From the NCBI RefSeq assembly GCF_963576615.1, contig NC_088716.1, positions 57,815,681 through 57,879,680 on the forward strand: 64,000 nt of DNA, given 5' to 3'. The DNA comes from Watersipora subatra. Lineage: Eukaryota; Bryozoa; Gymnolaemata; Cheilostomatida; Watersiporidae. This document shows positions 26,501-38,250 of the stretch, in pieces. Numbering within the stretch: the stretch's first letter is position 1; every line of letters starts with the position of its first letter. The notes under the pieces are model-generated. The model was not told the DNA's origin, did not search any database, and saw only the letters and a list, made by a program, of their open reading frames with translations. The position numbers and the translations under genes were made by a program.

Positions 26501-27103
26501 GTGCAGAATGGATTTTTTACCTTCAAGACAGACCGTAGCGGCTAATGCGATGTGAGAGAGATTTGACAGCAACGTGTTCGAAACATTCCACTTATGTGAT
26601 GCAGATATAACAAACTCGACTAAATGAATTTAGCTTACTTGGCACACACTTAAACATACGTTGTAATATTTTTTCCAACCTGATTCAGGTATTATATATT
26701 ATATATATATAGTATATTATATATTCAGGTGTTCAGAATTCAGGTGTAACATCCCTGCATACATGTTATCTGATGGCCTCACAACACTTTGAACTAAAAC
26801 TAATTCAGCAATAGAGGAAAATCAAAGAAAAAAGCAATTTGCTTGGACCACGGTGGATTGGTCAGCTACAACAGCGTGTCAGACAATTACCTTTGTCCGA
26901 ACTTGCTTGGCTGTTTTGTTCGTCCCAATATAATCAGCAATCTTCTGCATGTAATCTTCGTTGCGAGACTGGTTGACTTCGTCAGCATGCTTTGACCATC
27001 CATCAATGAGAGCATTTATCTCGTCTGATGACCAGTAGATAGTTTCATCAACTCCGGGTACAGGAACAGCGACAGAAGCAACAGCTGAGTCTGTCTCATC
27101 CAT
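20523..27103 (-). CDS. Myb/SANT-like DNA-binding protein with two SAM-like repeats, six exons
   Basis: Exons (minus strand order): 27103-26891, 25973-25848, 23998-23809, 22744-22529, 22281-22189 and 20722-20523, all phase-consistent, about 345 residues. ATG 27103 has a good context (gccATGg). Residues about 20-110 form a Myb/SANT-like (trihelix/MADF-type) domain: IYWSSDEINALIDGW, IGTNKTAKQVRTKLKKMRSQ and KSKWRHFAMLN. Exons 4 and 6 encode two related units. The first has MTDSGLRTLIRSGFRDV and the second LTDAGLAKLVKAGFNSPEDV, each followed by a second helical part ending near KLALEHAL or KAALKKIV. The pattern suggests SAM-like helical bundles for self-association. It is probably a nuclear DNA-binding factor. 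I do not recognise this exact combination. Its introns hold a foldback and a hAT element. Confidence 0.85.
21161..21931. mobile_element. Possible Tc1/mariner-type MITE
   Basis: The left end reads TACAGTCGAACC and the right end, in reverse complement, TACAGTGGAAACC, with TA at each border. The similarity is short and the interior has no transposase. This is a tentative call within intron 5 of the SANT gene. Confidence 0.3.
22869..23527. mobile_element. Near-palindromic foldback element with 7-bp flanking repeats
   Basis: The first about 280 bp (TAGCCTGTCTCGACAAACTG..., gcggtaaact near the centre) recur in reverse complement up to 23527, leaving a centre of under 100 bp. TATATAC lies on both sides (22862-22868 and 23528-23534), consistent with a target duplication. 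It sits in intron 3 of the SANT gene. No protein is encoded. Confidence 0.85.
24593..25582. mobile_element. hAT non-autonomous element, copy 1
   Basis: The left end TAGAGTTGCGCCGATTC and the right end, in reverse complement TAGTGATGCCCCGATTC, form imperfect terminal inverted repeats of hAT type. CCTTATAT flanks both ends exactly (24585-24592 and 25583-25590). An 8-bp duplication is diagnostic for hAT. The 990-bp interior has no transposase frame. It lies in intron 2 of the SANT gene. Confidence 0.9.
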
Positions 27104-28658
27104 GGCTAGCAAAAGTATGTCCAGGCAAGATCATATGGAGGTGAGTAACAAACGTGTGTGTATATATTGGCTATGAATGGGCGCATGCATTAAAAGTTAT
27201 CAACTTACACTATTCCTCGTTACTACCTTTTTGCTGCTCCTTATCCTGTGTCCTTTCCCTATAGTATAACAATTCTAATTGCCCTAGCTCTACTTACCTA
27301 CACCAGTCGCATCCATGACAACCCCACAAGGTGACTCCCAACTTGGTAAAATATGGTTGGCCTAGACCAAAGGCCCTAAAAAAGAAAGCACTTCAATGTA
27401 TATAGCCGCAAAACAAATACTTGCCCAGTAGACCCCTGCCATAAGACATTAATTCGTTCCAGTGTTGGCATCATAAGGTGTAAATGTTGTATAGAGGGTT
27501 ACAGAAACCCATAGTAATTATCTAGTGCAAACACCGCATAGTAAATAACATTTTATTTATTATATATACAACAAAATTTTATATAAGTACAGTACATATT
27601 AAAATTGGTGACAAAATAGTATAAAAACCTTGGTAACTATAGTGATTTACAGTAACTTTAGTGTATTTAGTGGTTACGATCTGTTTATGATTGTTTCTTA
27701 TTTTTTCCTTTCGCCATCTTCAATCTTAAGACCAATGGTTAATGAATTAAAGTTATATATATATAGTTATACATGTATAATGAATTACAGCTTATAGTAA
27801 ATATTATATTTAAAGATAAAATTCACCATAAATTTTCACTTTCGCTTACTTTTTTGTTAATTTTCATTTCACTCATGCAATATCAAGCATCTACGAAACA
27901 CAAAGAATGCTGAACTACAGGAGCGCTCGAGCATTGTATCTCATTCAGGCGTTAGGAGAAGAATTTCAGCGAATAGCATATCGGCAACTTCTTATACTGA
28001 TATATGCAGCATACCCAGGGTTGCCATAGTATTTCCTATGGCGGTTATTACCGCCGGTTTATACCGCTCCAGAAAAAAACTAAAAAACCTCTTTTTGACA
28101 AGTTGACTAATACTTGAGCAAAGAATAACAATACATTTATACCATTAGCCGTCATAGAGCTTCTTTATGGCTCTTTTACAGCACACAGGCTAAGAAAGCG
28201 CATAACCTTCATAATTTGTTTATTTACTAAATGTTGAATAAAAAGACCAGATCACAAGATAATATTCATTTATTTACATATGCTAAATATTAACATTGAA
28301 TAAAAAGCAAAATTGATATGCGTAAAACATGACAGTAAGCATAATACAACAATTAGAAAATAATTGAAAAACGAAAACAATATAAGATAATGCCAAGTAG
28401 TCGAGACCGGAGAACTGAACACACGGATTAGAGTGCTGAGAATTGACTGTCTAAGAAAAGTTAATCCTCGCATTCGGCCGAATCATACCCTAAAGAAATT
28501 GTTTGAAATTGTTTTTAGGTTTTAGTATCAAGCTTCCAGTTTGGACGCTTTCTCCACTCCAAGCCTGTTGCGCAGTTTGGTCTGCACCAAGTAAAAAAAT
28601 GCTAAACAATACACGTCAAAACAGTTCTATTATTGGACTGTAAAAGGCTCATCATTAT
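27104..28658. other. Upstream region of the SANT gene; otherwise empty
   Basis: It holds the presumed promoter and 5' end of the minus-strand SANT gene. No TATA box or further exon could be assigned. A phrase near 27425 (cagtagacccctgcc) resembles the end of a mariner-type MITE, but no second end was found. Confidence 0.4.
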
Positions 28659-28662
28659 TTAA

Positions 28663-29536
28663 AGGTTGACTTGCAATAAAATTCACATTACAGTTATTTG
28701 GTATCAAAAGATTCACCATGTCTTACTCTGTTGTGTTGTAGGTGCCAAATATGTGAAAATGTGATTACAAGCTCTTAAAAGCTTAAAAACGAAAAGCCGC
28801 CGTAGATTGGAATCTCTTTATTTCGATGACGTAGCCATGAAATTTGGTTATTGTCTTGTCACGTGATGCTCTCACGTGAATTGAAAGGCCAATAAAAAGC
28901 TCAATATAAAACTTATCGTAGAACTAGTTTATGACAAACACTTCGGGCTTTACCGAAGACCCCGTATCAAATATAGATGCTCGCTACTTCACAGTTTTGT
29001 TTCGGTTTGGTCTAATTGGCAAGTCGTAATCTAATCATGTGACCCAATACTTCGCAAATAATTTCTGCAGCACTTTTTGATTATCACAGATGACCAACAG
29101 GCTCGTCATGATTATCGGACAATGATATGTACTCCTTCAAGCTAAGGCTAAAAAACTAAACGAATTTTTACGGTAAGTTATAAGATATCAAGTGCTGCTA
29201 AAAGTGACAACATTACGATGACGATAAAACAGCCGCGTAAGAACAATAGACATAGTTTTATTGAATGCGTGAAGTATATTTGTGAAAATATTTCGACGAA
29301 TAAAGTTGCAAGAAAGTGTAAACAGAAATCATCTCTCACATATACATCACATTTGAGCCGTTTTGGAAAGGGAATCCAAACTACAGCGGTCTCGTGTGGC
29401 TGCGATTTTCTGTTCGTTTTTGAGCTTTTAAGAGCTTGTAATCCACATATTTTGCACCTACAACACAACAGAGTAAGACATGGTGAATCTTTTCATATCA
29501 AATAACTGTAATGTGAATTTTGTTGCAAGTCAACAT
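28663..29536 (+). mobile_element. TTAA-flanked non-autonomous DNA transposon, copy 2
   Basis: It starts AGGTTGACTTGCAATAAAAT and ends with the inverted form, with TTAA at 28659-28662 and 29537-29540. The interior matches copy 1 in the same orientation (gccaataaaaagctcaat, tcacgtgaattgaaaggcc) and copy 3 in the opposite orientation. Terminal repeats exceed 100 bp. No transposase. Confidence 0.9.
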
Positions 29537-29619
29537 TTAACGTTGACCTGTATCTTGGGTGTTGATTATTTCTAATCTTTCCCACTTTTAAACACTATTT
29601 TATTTCCATTGCTATTGAT

Positions 29620-30716
29620 CAGGGTTGGAAAAAACCAGTTTTTACAAAAAACCAGGTCTTTTTGGTTTAAACCGGTTTTTATGGTTTTTATAATTTTACC
29701 AAGGTTTTTGCAATTTTAAGTCTATTTAACATCACTTACTATAGCTGCATGATTGAGTATTGAACATACATATGTGGAATCATCTGTTAAAGATGGTACT
29801 GTGGGAGTTGTTATGGGAAAAAAGAGAGAAAACATGGAAATTTCAGAATGAGTCTTAAATCAAACATGATCAATGAAATACAGAGCAGAAATCTTATCAC
29901 ATAAAGTGAATATTTTACATACAGCTCTATGTATAAGTAGGAACTTTAATCCCAGTGATTAGTTGTGTGGTAGTGTAGAGCAGAGCATAATGCAGATGCA
30001 TTGCTAGTGTTTGGAGCAGTGGCAGATGACTCAACTTCTATCACCTGAATATTAACATCACTGTCTAAATTGGTGTATTCAGCTTGACATTTTGCTACGT
30101 GAGCTTTACGCCTATCTGCGAGACCTCGCGTTACGACAGCACACCTATTACGTTTTGCCTTAAAACCTTTGCCATTCAAAACTTTTCGAAACACAACAAA
30201 CTTGATAAACTGAATTCTAACAATCCAACGACTGGCTTGTGCCCAATAAATGAAATATTAGTTTGCAAACTTAAAGCTTTTGCCCAAAAGGATTTTATTG
30301 TTTTAGTTTCTAATTATAAGTAATCCTTTCTCACTGGCTAGACTTGAGAAAGTATTCATTCATCATTAGAGACGATGATTGGATTAGTATAATCATTTCA
30401 CATGGTTTTTATATTTCATCAGTAAAGAGATCATCATATCACTTGATAAAACCAATTGAAAATGAAATTCACTAATTCGTTGTTGGGCTAGGATTTCATG
30501 TAGTTTCAACTTGAGCTCTGCCATCAATTCATTACTGTGTCCAAAATAAACTTCCACAGCTGATAATTACATATAATTGCATTTCTACCGCACATGGACC
30601 ACTAGGAGCTTAAAATATTATGTTTTCACAAAAAATGATGAAAAAACTGAAGAAACCATAAAAACCGGTTTTTTCGGGCTGGTTTAAACCACTCGGTTCA
30701 AACCAAGCCAACCCTG
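29620..30716 (-). mobile_element. hAT element remnant, copy 2
   Basis: The ends are CAGGGTTGG and CCAACCCTG, and CTATTGAT is duplicated exactly on both sides (29612-29619 and 30717-30724). Both the 8-bp duplication and the ends fit hAT. The interior keeps a minus-strand frame resembling a BED zinc finger (next entry). The remainder of the transposase is missing. Confidence 0.92.
29946..30236 (-). pseudogene. BED zinc-finger remnant of a hAT transposase
   Basis: The minus-strand frame gives QFIKFV, then NGKGFKAKRNRCAV and LADRRKAHVAKCQ. This fits the N-terminal BED finger of hAT transposases (F.K, then C, then H...C spacing), although the first CxxC cysteine appears as arginine. It stops after about 80 residues, and there is no catalytic RNase-H-like region. 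Its place inside a bounded hAT element supports the reading. Confidence 0.6.
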
Positions 30717-32696
30717 CTATTGATTGATATAAATATGGAGTCACACAGCTAATTGCTTAGTCCAATTTTTTATTTTTATTAAATTTCATTGTTTAGAAAA
30801 ATATTTGGATAAAAAATTCTGCCGTTATAATATTTCCAAGTTGTTCCCAGTTTTTACCAGTTTTTCCCGGGAAAAATGCCAAACCTGAGCATATCAACCG
30901 GCTAAATTGAATTTCAGGAGACCATTTTGTTGATGTCGTATGGCGAGGAAATGCCACAACGTGGAGACAAAAAAACATCGTATTCCACATCGTTTGGCAG
31001 AAATACCATAAAACGGGGAGGTTGTAATCTAGGTGTGTACTGTAGTAGTTTACAATACATATTAACAAGATCACACTGCTCATAAGGGTTAAAGGAATGA
31101 CAATTCCAGCATACAACCTGCATATAACAGATTAGTCGCATTACATATATGCAAGTAAAAAGAGTAAGTCACGAAGTGCACCGAAATTCATCATTGCGTT
31201 TTTCTACAACCATTTTAATGAGCAAATCGGTTTCGTCAGCAGTCCCTCTAAACATTCACTACAAAGCAGTCTCATAACTATTTTATCTGTTCCTTGGCAT
31301 TTAGCAACTGTCCATGACATAATGAGCTAAGTATTCAGGCAGATCGATCATGCTAAACCAGAAAATGGCGATTTTTCTGATGGTCCATTGGACATTATAA
31401 AATGAACAAATTTAGACTTAATGACTGAACTACAATTACAATGTCCGAGTCATTGACCCTTCGACAGTTTGAAGTGCAGACTTCTACATATTGGTGACAT
31501 TCTTTTGTTTTCAGGTGTATTATTGTTTGATTATTTAATAAAAAACATTTTGTTACCTTAAGTTTCAACCTTTCAAGTGTCACATTTTGTTCTTTACTAT
31601 GGCAATTTTTTGATCAATCTTTTAAAAAGGGTTGACTACTTTAATGAGATATATTCACACAACAGGATCCAGTATTAACATAGTATCAATACATTTATAC
31701 AATCGTTGACTGGCTGGGTAATAAACTTCGACTGAAAAATGTTACAGACCAATGTCTAGACTAGTATTAAAACCAAATCGCAGTGATGGTGCTGGAATGT
31801 ATAAAATTTACAATCTTGCTTAAGTAACAAGTGGACTAGGCCAAGCTGACACAAAACAATATTTATTACAATGTAAGGTGGCAGGCTACGAGAAGCCGTT
31901 GAGTAGCTACTGGCAACATTGTTAAATAGGCCTTACAAATGTGTAATAAGGTCTATACTTTACATGAAACATCGCAGTTTTACATATATCCTTCTATTAG
32001 GTTTGGGTATGGCTATGATGTCAAATGCTATAAGGGTTTTTGTCGGCACTTTGCGATATACCTAATTCTATATATGTAGGGCCTACTGCATATTAAGTTG
32101 TACTATTAGCACGGTCGCATCCTGGGCAATACTCTTATGCATAACCTCTACTTTATCTAGTAAAATGAATACTAGGCTAAAATAAAAACAGTATTCGGCC
32201 ATGTTTCCCCTTCAAAATAATTTGTCTGCATTCAAGAGCTTACCTAAATAGTTGGTCTAGAATATGTTGATAGCCGCAGGCCATTAGAGAGTAATCCTCG
32301 AATACAGAATTAATTTAGATCTAGATATGACTTTGTCAATGAGCTAGGAATAGTCAGCGTAAGAGCAGCAATGAAGATACTTACAACTGATTGCAAAAAT
32401 ATTTTTTGACAATGATGTAGTCTTTCCTCTCCATTGCGTTTGTGCACGAGTATTCCGGGAACACAAATTCAATTTTGAGCCCAAATTGGAACGCTTACCT
32501 TCTTCGGTTACAAATCGAGGCAATCCTAGAAAGCGACTGGCCGTGTAGAATCGACCCGCTCCATAGTGGTTGTTTTTTCTTCAAAATGGCGATTGTGCGC
32601 AGAAAAACTCATTTCGAATCTCACTCGCGCAAATAGAATTAGAACAAGATTAAGCAGTGTGTAGACAACCCTGCAAATCGTAGTACTTGCGACTTA
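30717..32696. other. Mostly gene-free stretch
   Basis: Apart from a possible minus-strand exon at 30914-31117, I see no supported gene. The phrase around 30850-30885 (tttttcccgggaaaaa) may be an old transposon end. Confidence 0.45.
30914..31117 (-). CDS. Possible terminal exon, unrecognised protein
   Basis: A minus-strand frame begins right after an acceptor (ttatatgcag/GTTG) and runs 67 codons to TGA. It contains VCWNCHSFNPYEQCDLVNMY and RLQPPRFMVFLPNDVEYDVF. The composition (Pro, Tyr, Trp, Cys) looks more like folded protein than like random AT-rich frames. I do not recognise the family, and no partner exon was found upstream. It could be a transposon relic. Confidence 0.3.
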   Translation of the reverse strand, partial: VVCWNCHSFNPYEQCDLVNMYCKLLQYTPRLQPPRFMVFLPNDVEYDVFLSPRCGISSPYDINKMVS

Positions 32697-33556
32697 AGGC
32701 CGGTTCACACTATATCGCCGTATCTCGGCGTTTCCCTTTCGGCGTTCATCGTCGATTATGTGAACCGTGAATTGATGGCATCGACGAAGCATCGCAGACA
32801 CGTCGGGAAAGTTTGCAGCTGTCAAACTTTCCCGATAGTTCGCGGAGCATCGACGACAGCACGTGTAATGTGAACCATTTCGGCGAAGACAATTCGCGAT
32901 CGCGGATAGCGTGGTTTCTGTTTATGATAGTTGCTGCAGGACTATATTACACTCGTTGGACTAGCAGGGACCAGAGACACACGACAACATTTTTATACTG
33001 ACTCGTTTTGTTTATGATAAATTTATGAAAATATTCTTGTGAGGCCTATGTATATTTACTCACCGAAAAAAACATTTCACAGTTCTCATTGCGCAATGTA
33101 TAATAGAGTGCGTTAAATTGTCCTTCTTGATTTCTTCTCTTCTAGGCTGGACGCACCCACCATCTTCTTTTATGCCTCTTTCAGGTGTAAAGCTCTGCTG
33201 CTGCTGTTGTCTAAGTCGGTTGCTTCGTCTGAGCAATGCTAAGACAAGTACTTTTCTTAGTTTTAATTTTCTATCCATCTTCAACAAAAGCGATCACTCG
33301 ATGCGCGTGGTACTAGCTTTTGCTACTAAACCGAAACGCGAATGTTTACGCGCGTCTCAATGGTCTGTTATTAATTAGGCCACGCCCATCGCTGACGCTC
33401 CAGTGACCGCGTTATATATGAGAACGTAATGTCGACGACTGTTCCTTGATACAAACGCGGATGGCTTTGTGCTAGTGTGAACATTGTCATCATCGACAAT
33501 CACCGAAGTATTGTTGCATCAACGCTGAGATACGGCGACATAGTGTGAACCAGCCT
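32697..33556. mobile_element. PIF/Harbinger-like MITE, copy 2
   Basis: The ends AGGCCGGTTCACACTAT and, in reverse complement, AGGCTGGTTCACACTAT are flanked by TTA (32694-32696 and 33557-33559). The inverted repeats extend about 35 bp through cgccgtatctcggcgtt. It has the same end type as the element at 10072 but a different interior. Frames inside it are not a transposase. Confidence 0.85.
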
Positions 33557-33754
33557 TTAATGAATACACAAAAACGGTCTTCGTATTACCAAAGCGCCCT
33601 AGACATAATGCATTCAAAACGACTCGAGTGTATGCACAAGAGATTGGCATACAAAATATCTAGCACATATTAATGTAGAAATGGCCAAAGTACGCTTCCA
33701 TTCTATCTCTATGAAAATCACTATTTTTAAATACTATATACTGTATTTGGCAAC

Positions 33755-34080
33755 TGTAAGTTACTAAGCAAAAATTACGCAGTACCAGACTGCCAGCCGT
33801 GACACTCCAAAACCTCCCCTTATGTCACCCTTACTCCACCTGTACGTTTTACCAGAAAACACCATAGTGCCAGACTACACCAGTAGGTTTACTCACGAGT
33901 CACCAAGACTCTTAATAATCCTTTCTAGTATGACGCAACACACGACGAGCACAGAGTCACAAGCTACACGAACGGAGCTCGGATTCCCAATGACAACATG
34001 GCCGTTTTTGCTCGTCCGATGGCGCATGCCCACGAACCCTTCCGAGCTACCGTCGGGCACCACGTGACTACTAACTCATA
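33755..34080 (-). repeat. 3' LTR of retrotransposon 1
   Basis: It matches 37922-38245 along its length, starting TGTAAGTTACTAAGC and ending in TA where the other copy has CA. Confidence 0.93.
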
Positions 34081-34108
34081 TTTCCCCCAGCTTTTAAGAA
34101 GCTACCAG

Positions 34109-37100
34109 CTATCCCTCATAGTCATCCAAATACCGGAAACGCCGTCGCTCCCGCTGCGACCGCCTGAGCATTGACGGTTGAAGCTCAGGCTCATCAGGAT
34201 CTAAATCCCCGGACGGAACCCCAGCAGTCTGAGGCTCACCATCCATGTTTTGAACTTCATCCTCGGCAGTCTGAGGACCGTCTTCCACATCCCCCTCCGA
34301 GACCTCAGCTACCTCATAGGGATGCAGCTGAGGCGGTGGGGGAGCAGCAGAACCGCGTAATCTATCTAGATTAGGCCGGCCGTCTTCGACCAGTTCACGG
34401 ATGCCGTTTTCACTACTACGGTCAGTGCCAAACCGCCGTTTGCAGACATCCCTCACATGCCTCGGCATGCCATCCACGCACACATTGTGCTTTGAAACGA
34501 CTCCGGTGATCACTCCCAGTGCCCACTGCCTAGTTCACGACGGAGTCGAAGGTTTCACCCACACCTCATCGCCGACAGCAAATTTGCCTTGACTGACCTC
34601 ATCTAACCCGCGTAGATTGACGTCAAAAGGCACTCGCCATGAATATCGATACAGATTATTCGAGGGTACCGAACCCCCATCTGTACCCTTGCGAGGCGTG
34701 GCGTTATACCAAAACGTCGCCTCCTCGGGGCTAATTCTTCTCCTCTCGGCAATACTCTTGATTGTCTGGTGATTCCTCTCAACGATTTCGTTGCCACTCG
34801 GGGCATAAGCGGCACGAAATCTCAGAGAAATCCCCCACTCATCAGCAAACTGCGCAACAGTTGCTGACCTAAACGCCATGGAATTGTCCATTAACAAATC
34901 GTCACACGGTCCTCGCTCAATTACGACCGTGCGTAACTGAGCCACGATGTGCGCTGCCGTCTCACTTGGTAAGCGGCGCCAGATAGCGAAACGTGACGGC
35001 CCGCAATCAACCATGGACAGGAACACCTAGCCACCATAGTGAGTCACGTCTATGGCCACCCGACACCAGTTCCCCTCGACAGCCAAGCTGCCTGTTTCCA
35101 CAAGGTTCTCACCTTTCGGAGCCGGGCCAACGCGCTGACAGGCCTCACAGCCAGCCAGCTCGCGTTTGACCTGCTCCCGTGTCAAGTCACTGTGTACTTG
35201 CTGAGCAAGGTACAGTGTTCTTTTGACACCCAGATGGTGAGGCAAATGAGTCGCCCACACAGCATCCCCGAGGCTCTCGCCGGTGAAGATGGCAGCAGCC
35301 AAGCTCTCGGCCTCACCTCCACTCATCCCTCGATGCCCAAGCCACTTCTTGGGCACCCTCGTCATTCTATCCGCCTTGTTCTCCACAGTAGGTACAAGAC
35401 GCATAGTGACCGATAAGCCGTACTCGGTGATCGTGTCACGGAGCATCCCCAGTCGACGCTTCACCAGCATCTCTGCAGCACCTTTCGTGCGAACACGATT
35501 GCACCCATCAATTGTATTTGACATCCAATTGACAACTGTGAGAGAGTCAACCGCCAAGGTGAAGGTCTTGAACCCCCACACAATAGCCAGGTTAACACCT
35601 CGTCCCACAGCTTCCAGCTCATTGATGTGTGAATGGTCTGACTCCTTCCTCAGCCACGACGCATCTTCAACAATGCTGCCATCAACCTCAACTGCCACAC
35701 CGAGGCCCAGAGAGCTAGCATCTGTCCACACAACGACCGAACCGTTCAGTCTTACGTGCCATGGTCCCCTAACAGGGTCCTCTTGACATACCCTTGTTTA
35801 AAGCTTACTAGCAAGTGAGCTGACCTCCTTTTCAACAGGGGCATTCCAGGCTCCGTTGCATCCCAGCCATTTCAAGAAGCTGCAATAGAGCCGCAACCAC
35901 CCAGCCACTGGGTAATGACCGACAAGTCGGCCACAAAACGAGAAAAGCTCTCTCTTAGTCAGCCCAGCTGGCTCAAGATGTATTTCGGAGAGTGCAGTTC
36001 CCCTCGACATTTGCAAATGTCCGCGGGTATTTCCCTTCAGAGAAATGCCCAACAACCGACCTCCATCAAGGCCCTCCGGCTCTTTCGTCGCCAGTCCATA
36101 CTTAGCAAGGTGCTTCCTCAGCTCCTCCACGCCAAGCACAGACTCCTGCACTACTATATTGTCGATATAGTGGTCAGTCCCTCATCGGACTCGCTCGTCG
36201 AGCGAAAAAACCTTGCCTAGGATTTTGGTCATGATCCTAGGCGCACACGAAAGCCTGAAGCCTAAACGTCTCAGCGCATAAGGGACCCCCTTATACTTCA
36301 CGACCTGGTATTTCCACAGGTCCTCCAAAACATGGATCTGTAGGTACGCGGACTTGACGTCGACTATCCCAAGTTCGTCACGCAACTGTCTCCACTTCCG
36401 GTTTTTTTCGCCGCACACAGCGACCGCGTCACCTCCCGTGTGACTCTCGACAAACGCTTACGGTTCACGGTAGTCCATGACTGGTCGCACTTTGTCCTTC
36501 GTTGGTTGAAACACAGCCAAAAGGGGGATAATACCCTCAATGGGCTGACTCCACCTTTTCAACTAACCTTTTGAGATCCAGCTCTCAATGTCAGCACAGT
36601 ACCGCTCATGCAAGTTAGGTGCGGAGTACACTTGTACTCCGCAACCCGGGTCTGCAATCCTTTCGGAGATTCCCCGGACCATCGCCAGCTAACGGTCCAT
36701 CGGCCTTGGGCAAAAGTGGCAACAAAATCAGGGTCGTCGACTCGCAGTGACACCAGATCACTACCCAACCCCGACAACGTTGCCACCCTTGCCACTCCGC
36801 ATGCGCAGCCAGCCCCAGTGTCCTGCCCTGCAGGTACTCCACAGCATCCATTCTGATAGGGTTTCCCCCACCTGACCAAATACTTCGCATCACTTCCTCT
36901 ACGGACAGTGACGCCTCCCATGTGGTCAATGACGTCACCATCCTGCAAGCAGTCAACCCCAAGATTGCACAACTTGTCCATAACAAGTGCCGTAACGCCG
37001 AAACAGTGTCCCTGTACACCGACGACCACCCGACACTGACCCTTCACATGAGACACTACCATCTGCTGTCAACAGCGGGTGTTTCGGCCTAAGTCGGGTT

Positions 37101-37835
37101 GAGCCTGTCAACACCTGCGAACTTACTAGAGTCCTCTCGCTTCCAGTGTCAACCAGACACTGAAAACCGCAACCATTCAGAATTGCTCGAACGGCCGGCA
37201 TACGACTGCTCGTCGTAGGCGCGCCAGTTGCCCCGGACAGCCAAGAACTGTCCCGCAGTACACTCTTACTGCTTGCATGTGACCTCCAGCCTCCCCCTGT
37301 CACACCAACGCCACCTCGGGTCCCCCTGATGTTATGGGACCCTTCGTAAGCCTGGCTTACACGGTGTCCATATGAGAGGATGCGGCGCCCTGAGTTGCAT
37401 CCTCCTGATGAAAACCCGGCTCATCCTCTGTGAGCTCTGCTGCCGCCTCAGGCGGTGGCCGTACAGGACAGTCCCGTACAAAGTGCTCCGTGCTACTGCA
37501 CCGGAAACACCCGACCCTTTTGCCAGAAGAGATCTTTTTCGCCCCCGTACCAGACGATGGCCGCTTAATACGTGGGCCGCTTCACCCGGTGTGGACCCCC
37601 CCATCGAAAGCGAGAGCCATGCGGTTACCTCACCCGCACCATCACCGGCAAATGGCTGCATCTGCCGGCTCAGCCTTTCTAGAATAGGCCCTCGTGCCTG
37701 GTTCATCAGATTCGCTAAAAAAGCGGCATCTAGAACCAGCGGCACTGTTCCAGCGCTCGCGGCGCCCTCGGGTGGCTGACCACCTCCGCCATCGGTAGAT
37801 GGCTCAGCCTTTTGGCTGCTCCCGGGCTCACTCAT
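34109..37835 (-). pseudogene. Broken gag-pol of retrotransposon 1
   Basis: In order on the minus strand: a short Gly/Pro-rich gag-like start (37835), a CCHC zinc knuckle (CFRCSSTEHFVRDC, about 37515-37470), a protease with LVDTGS (about 37160), and reverse transcriptase with VDVKSAYLQIHV (about 36370) and YIDNIVV (about 36160, Asp to Asn at the second catalytic position). RNase H follows with MWTDAS, NELEAV, VDS and NKAD (35731-35330). The integrase has D (AIDV), D (LLMDNS) and E (NEIVERNHQ), then an acidic tail. The gene is split over at least five frames with an in-frame stop near 35030. Gag is far too short for a full capsid. The RT-RNaseH-integrase order is that of Ty3/Gypsy elements. Confidence 0.88.
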
Positions 37836-37921
37836 AGCCCGCTCGTGCTCACCTCAGCCCAGCTGAGTGGCACCACCTAACAACAAGGCAAAATAAATAC
37901 AATATATAAGCCGAAATAGCT

Positions 37922-38245
37922 TGTAAGTTACTAAGCAAAAATTACGCAGTACCAGACTGCCAGCCGTGACACTCCAAAACCTCCCCTTATGTCGCCCTTA
38001 CTCCACCTGTACGTTTTACCAGAAAACACCATAGTGCCAGACTACACCAGTAGGTTTACTCACTAGTCACAAAAACTTAATAATCCTTTCTAGTATGACA
38101 CAACACACGGCGAGCACAGAGTCACAAGCTATGCGAACGGAGCTCGGATTCCCAATGACAACATGGCCGTTTTTGCTCGTCCGATGGCGCATGCCCACGA
38201 ACCCTTCCGAGCTACCGTCGGGCACCACGTGACTACTAACTCACA
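37922..38245 (-). repeat. 5' LTR of retrotransposon 1
   Basis: It matches the LTR at 33755-34080, begins TGTAAG and ends CACA on the plus strand, and is followed by the GCAAC target duplication. Confidence 0.93.
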
Positions 38246-38250
38246 GCAAC

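Larger units (their letters stand above)
33755..38245 (-). mobile_element. Complete but decayed LTR retrotransposon 1 (Ty3/Gypsy gene order)
   Basis: Two LTRs of about 325 bp bound the element, and GCAAC is duplicated exactly outside (33750-33754 and 38246-38250). A purine tract (GCTGGGGGAAA on the minus strand) abuts the 3' LTR. The LTRs differ at roughly a dozen positions by eye, so the insertion is not very recent. Transcription would run right to left. Internal genes are listed next. Confidence 0.93.

Noticed and set aside
28013-28080. Left end of a further hAT element (cagggttgccatag)
   Set aside because: No matching right end or 8-bp duplication was found nearby.
33060-33378. Small frames on both strands inside the second Harbinger-like element
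   Set aside because: No transposase or Myb-like motif, and they overlap each other on opposite strands.
35039-35786. Plus-strand frames of over 100 codons within the LTR element
   Set aside because: They are shadows of the GC-richer RNase H and integrase coding region on the opposite strand.
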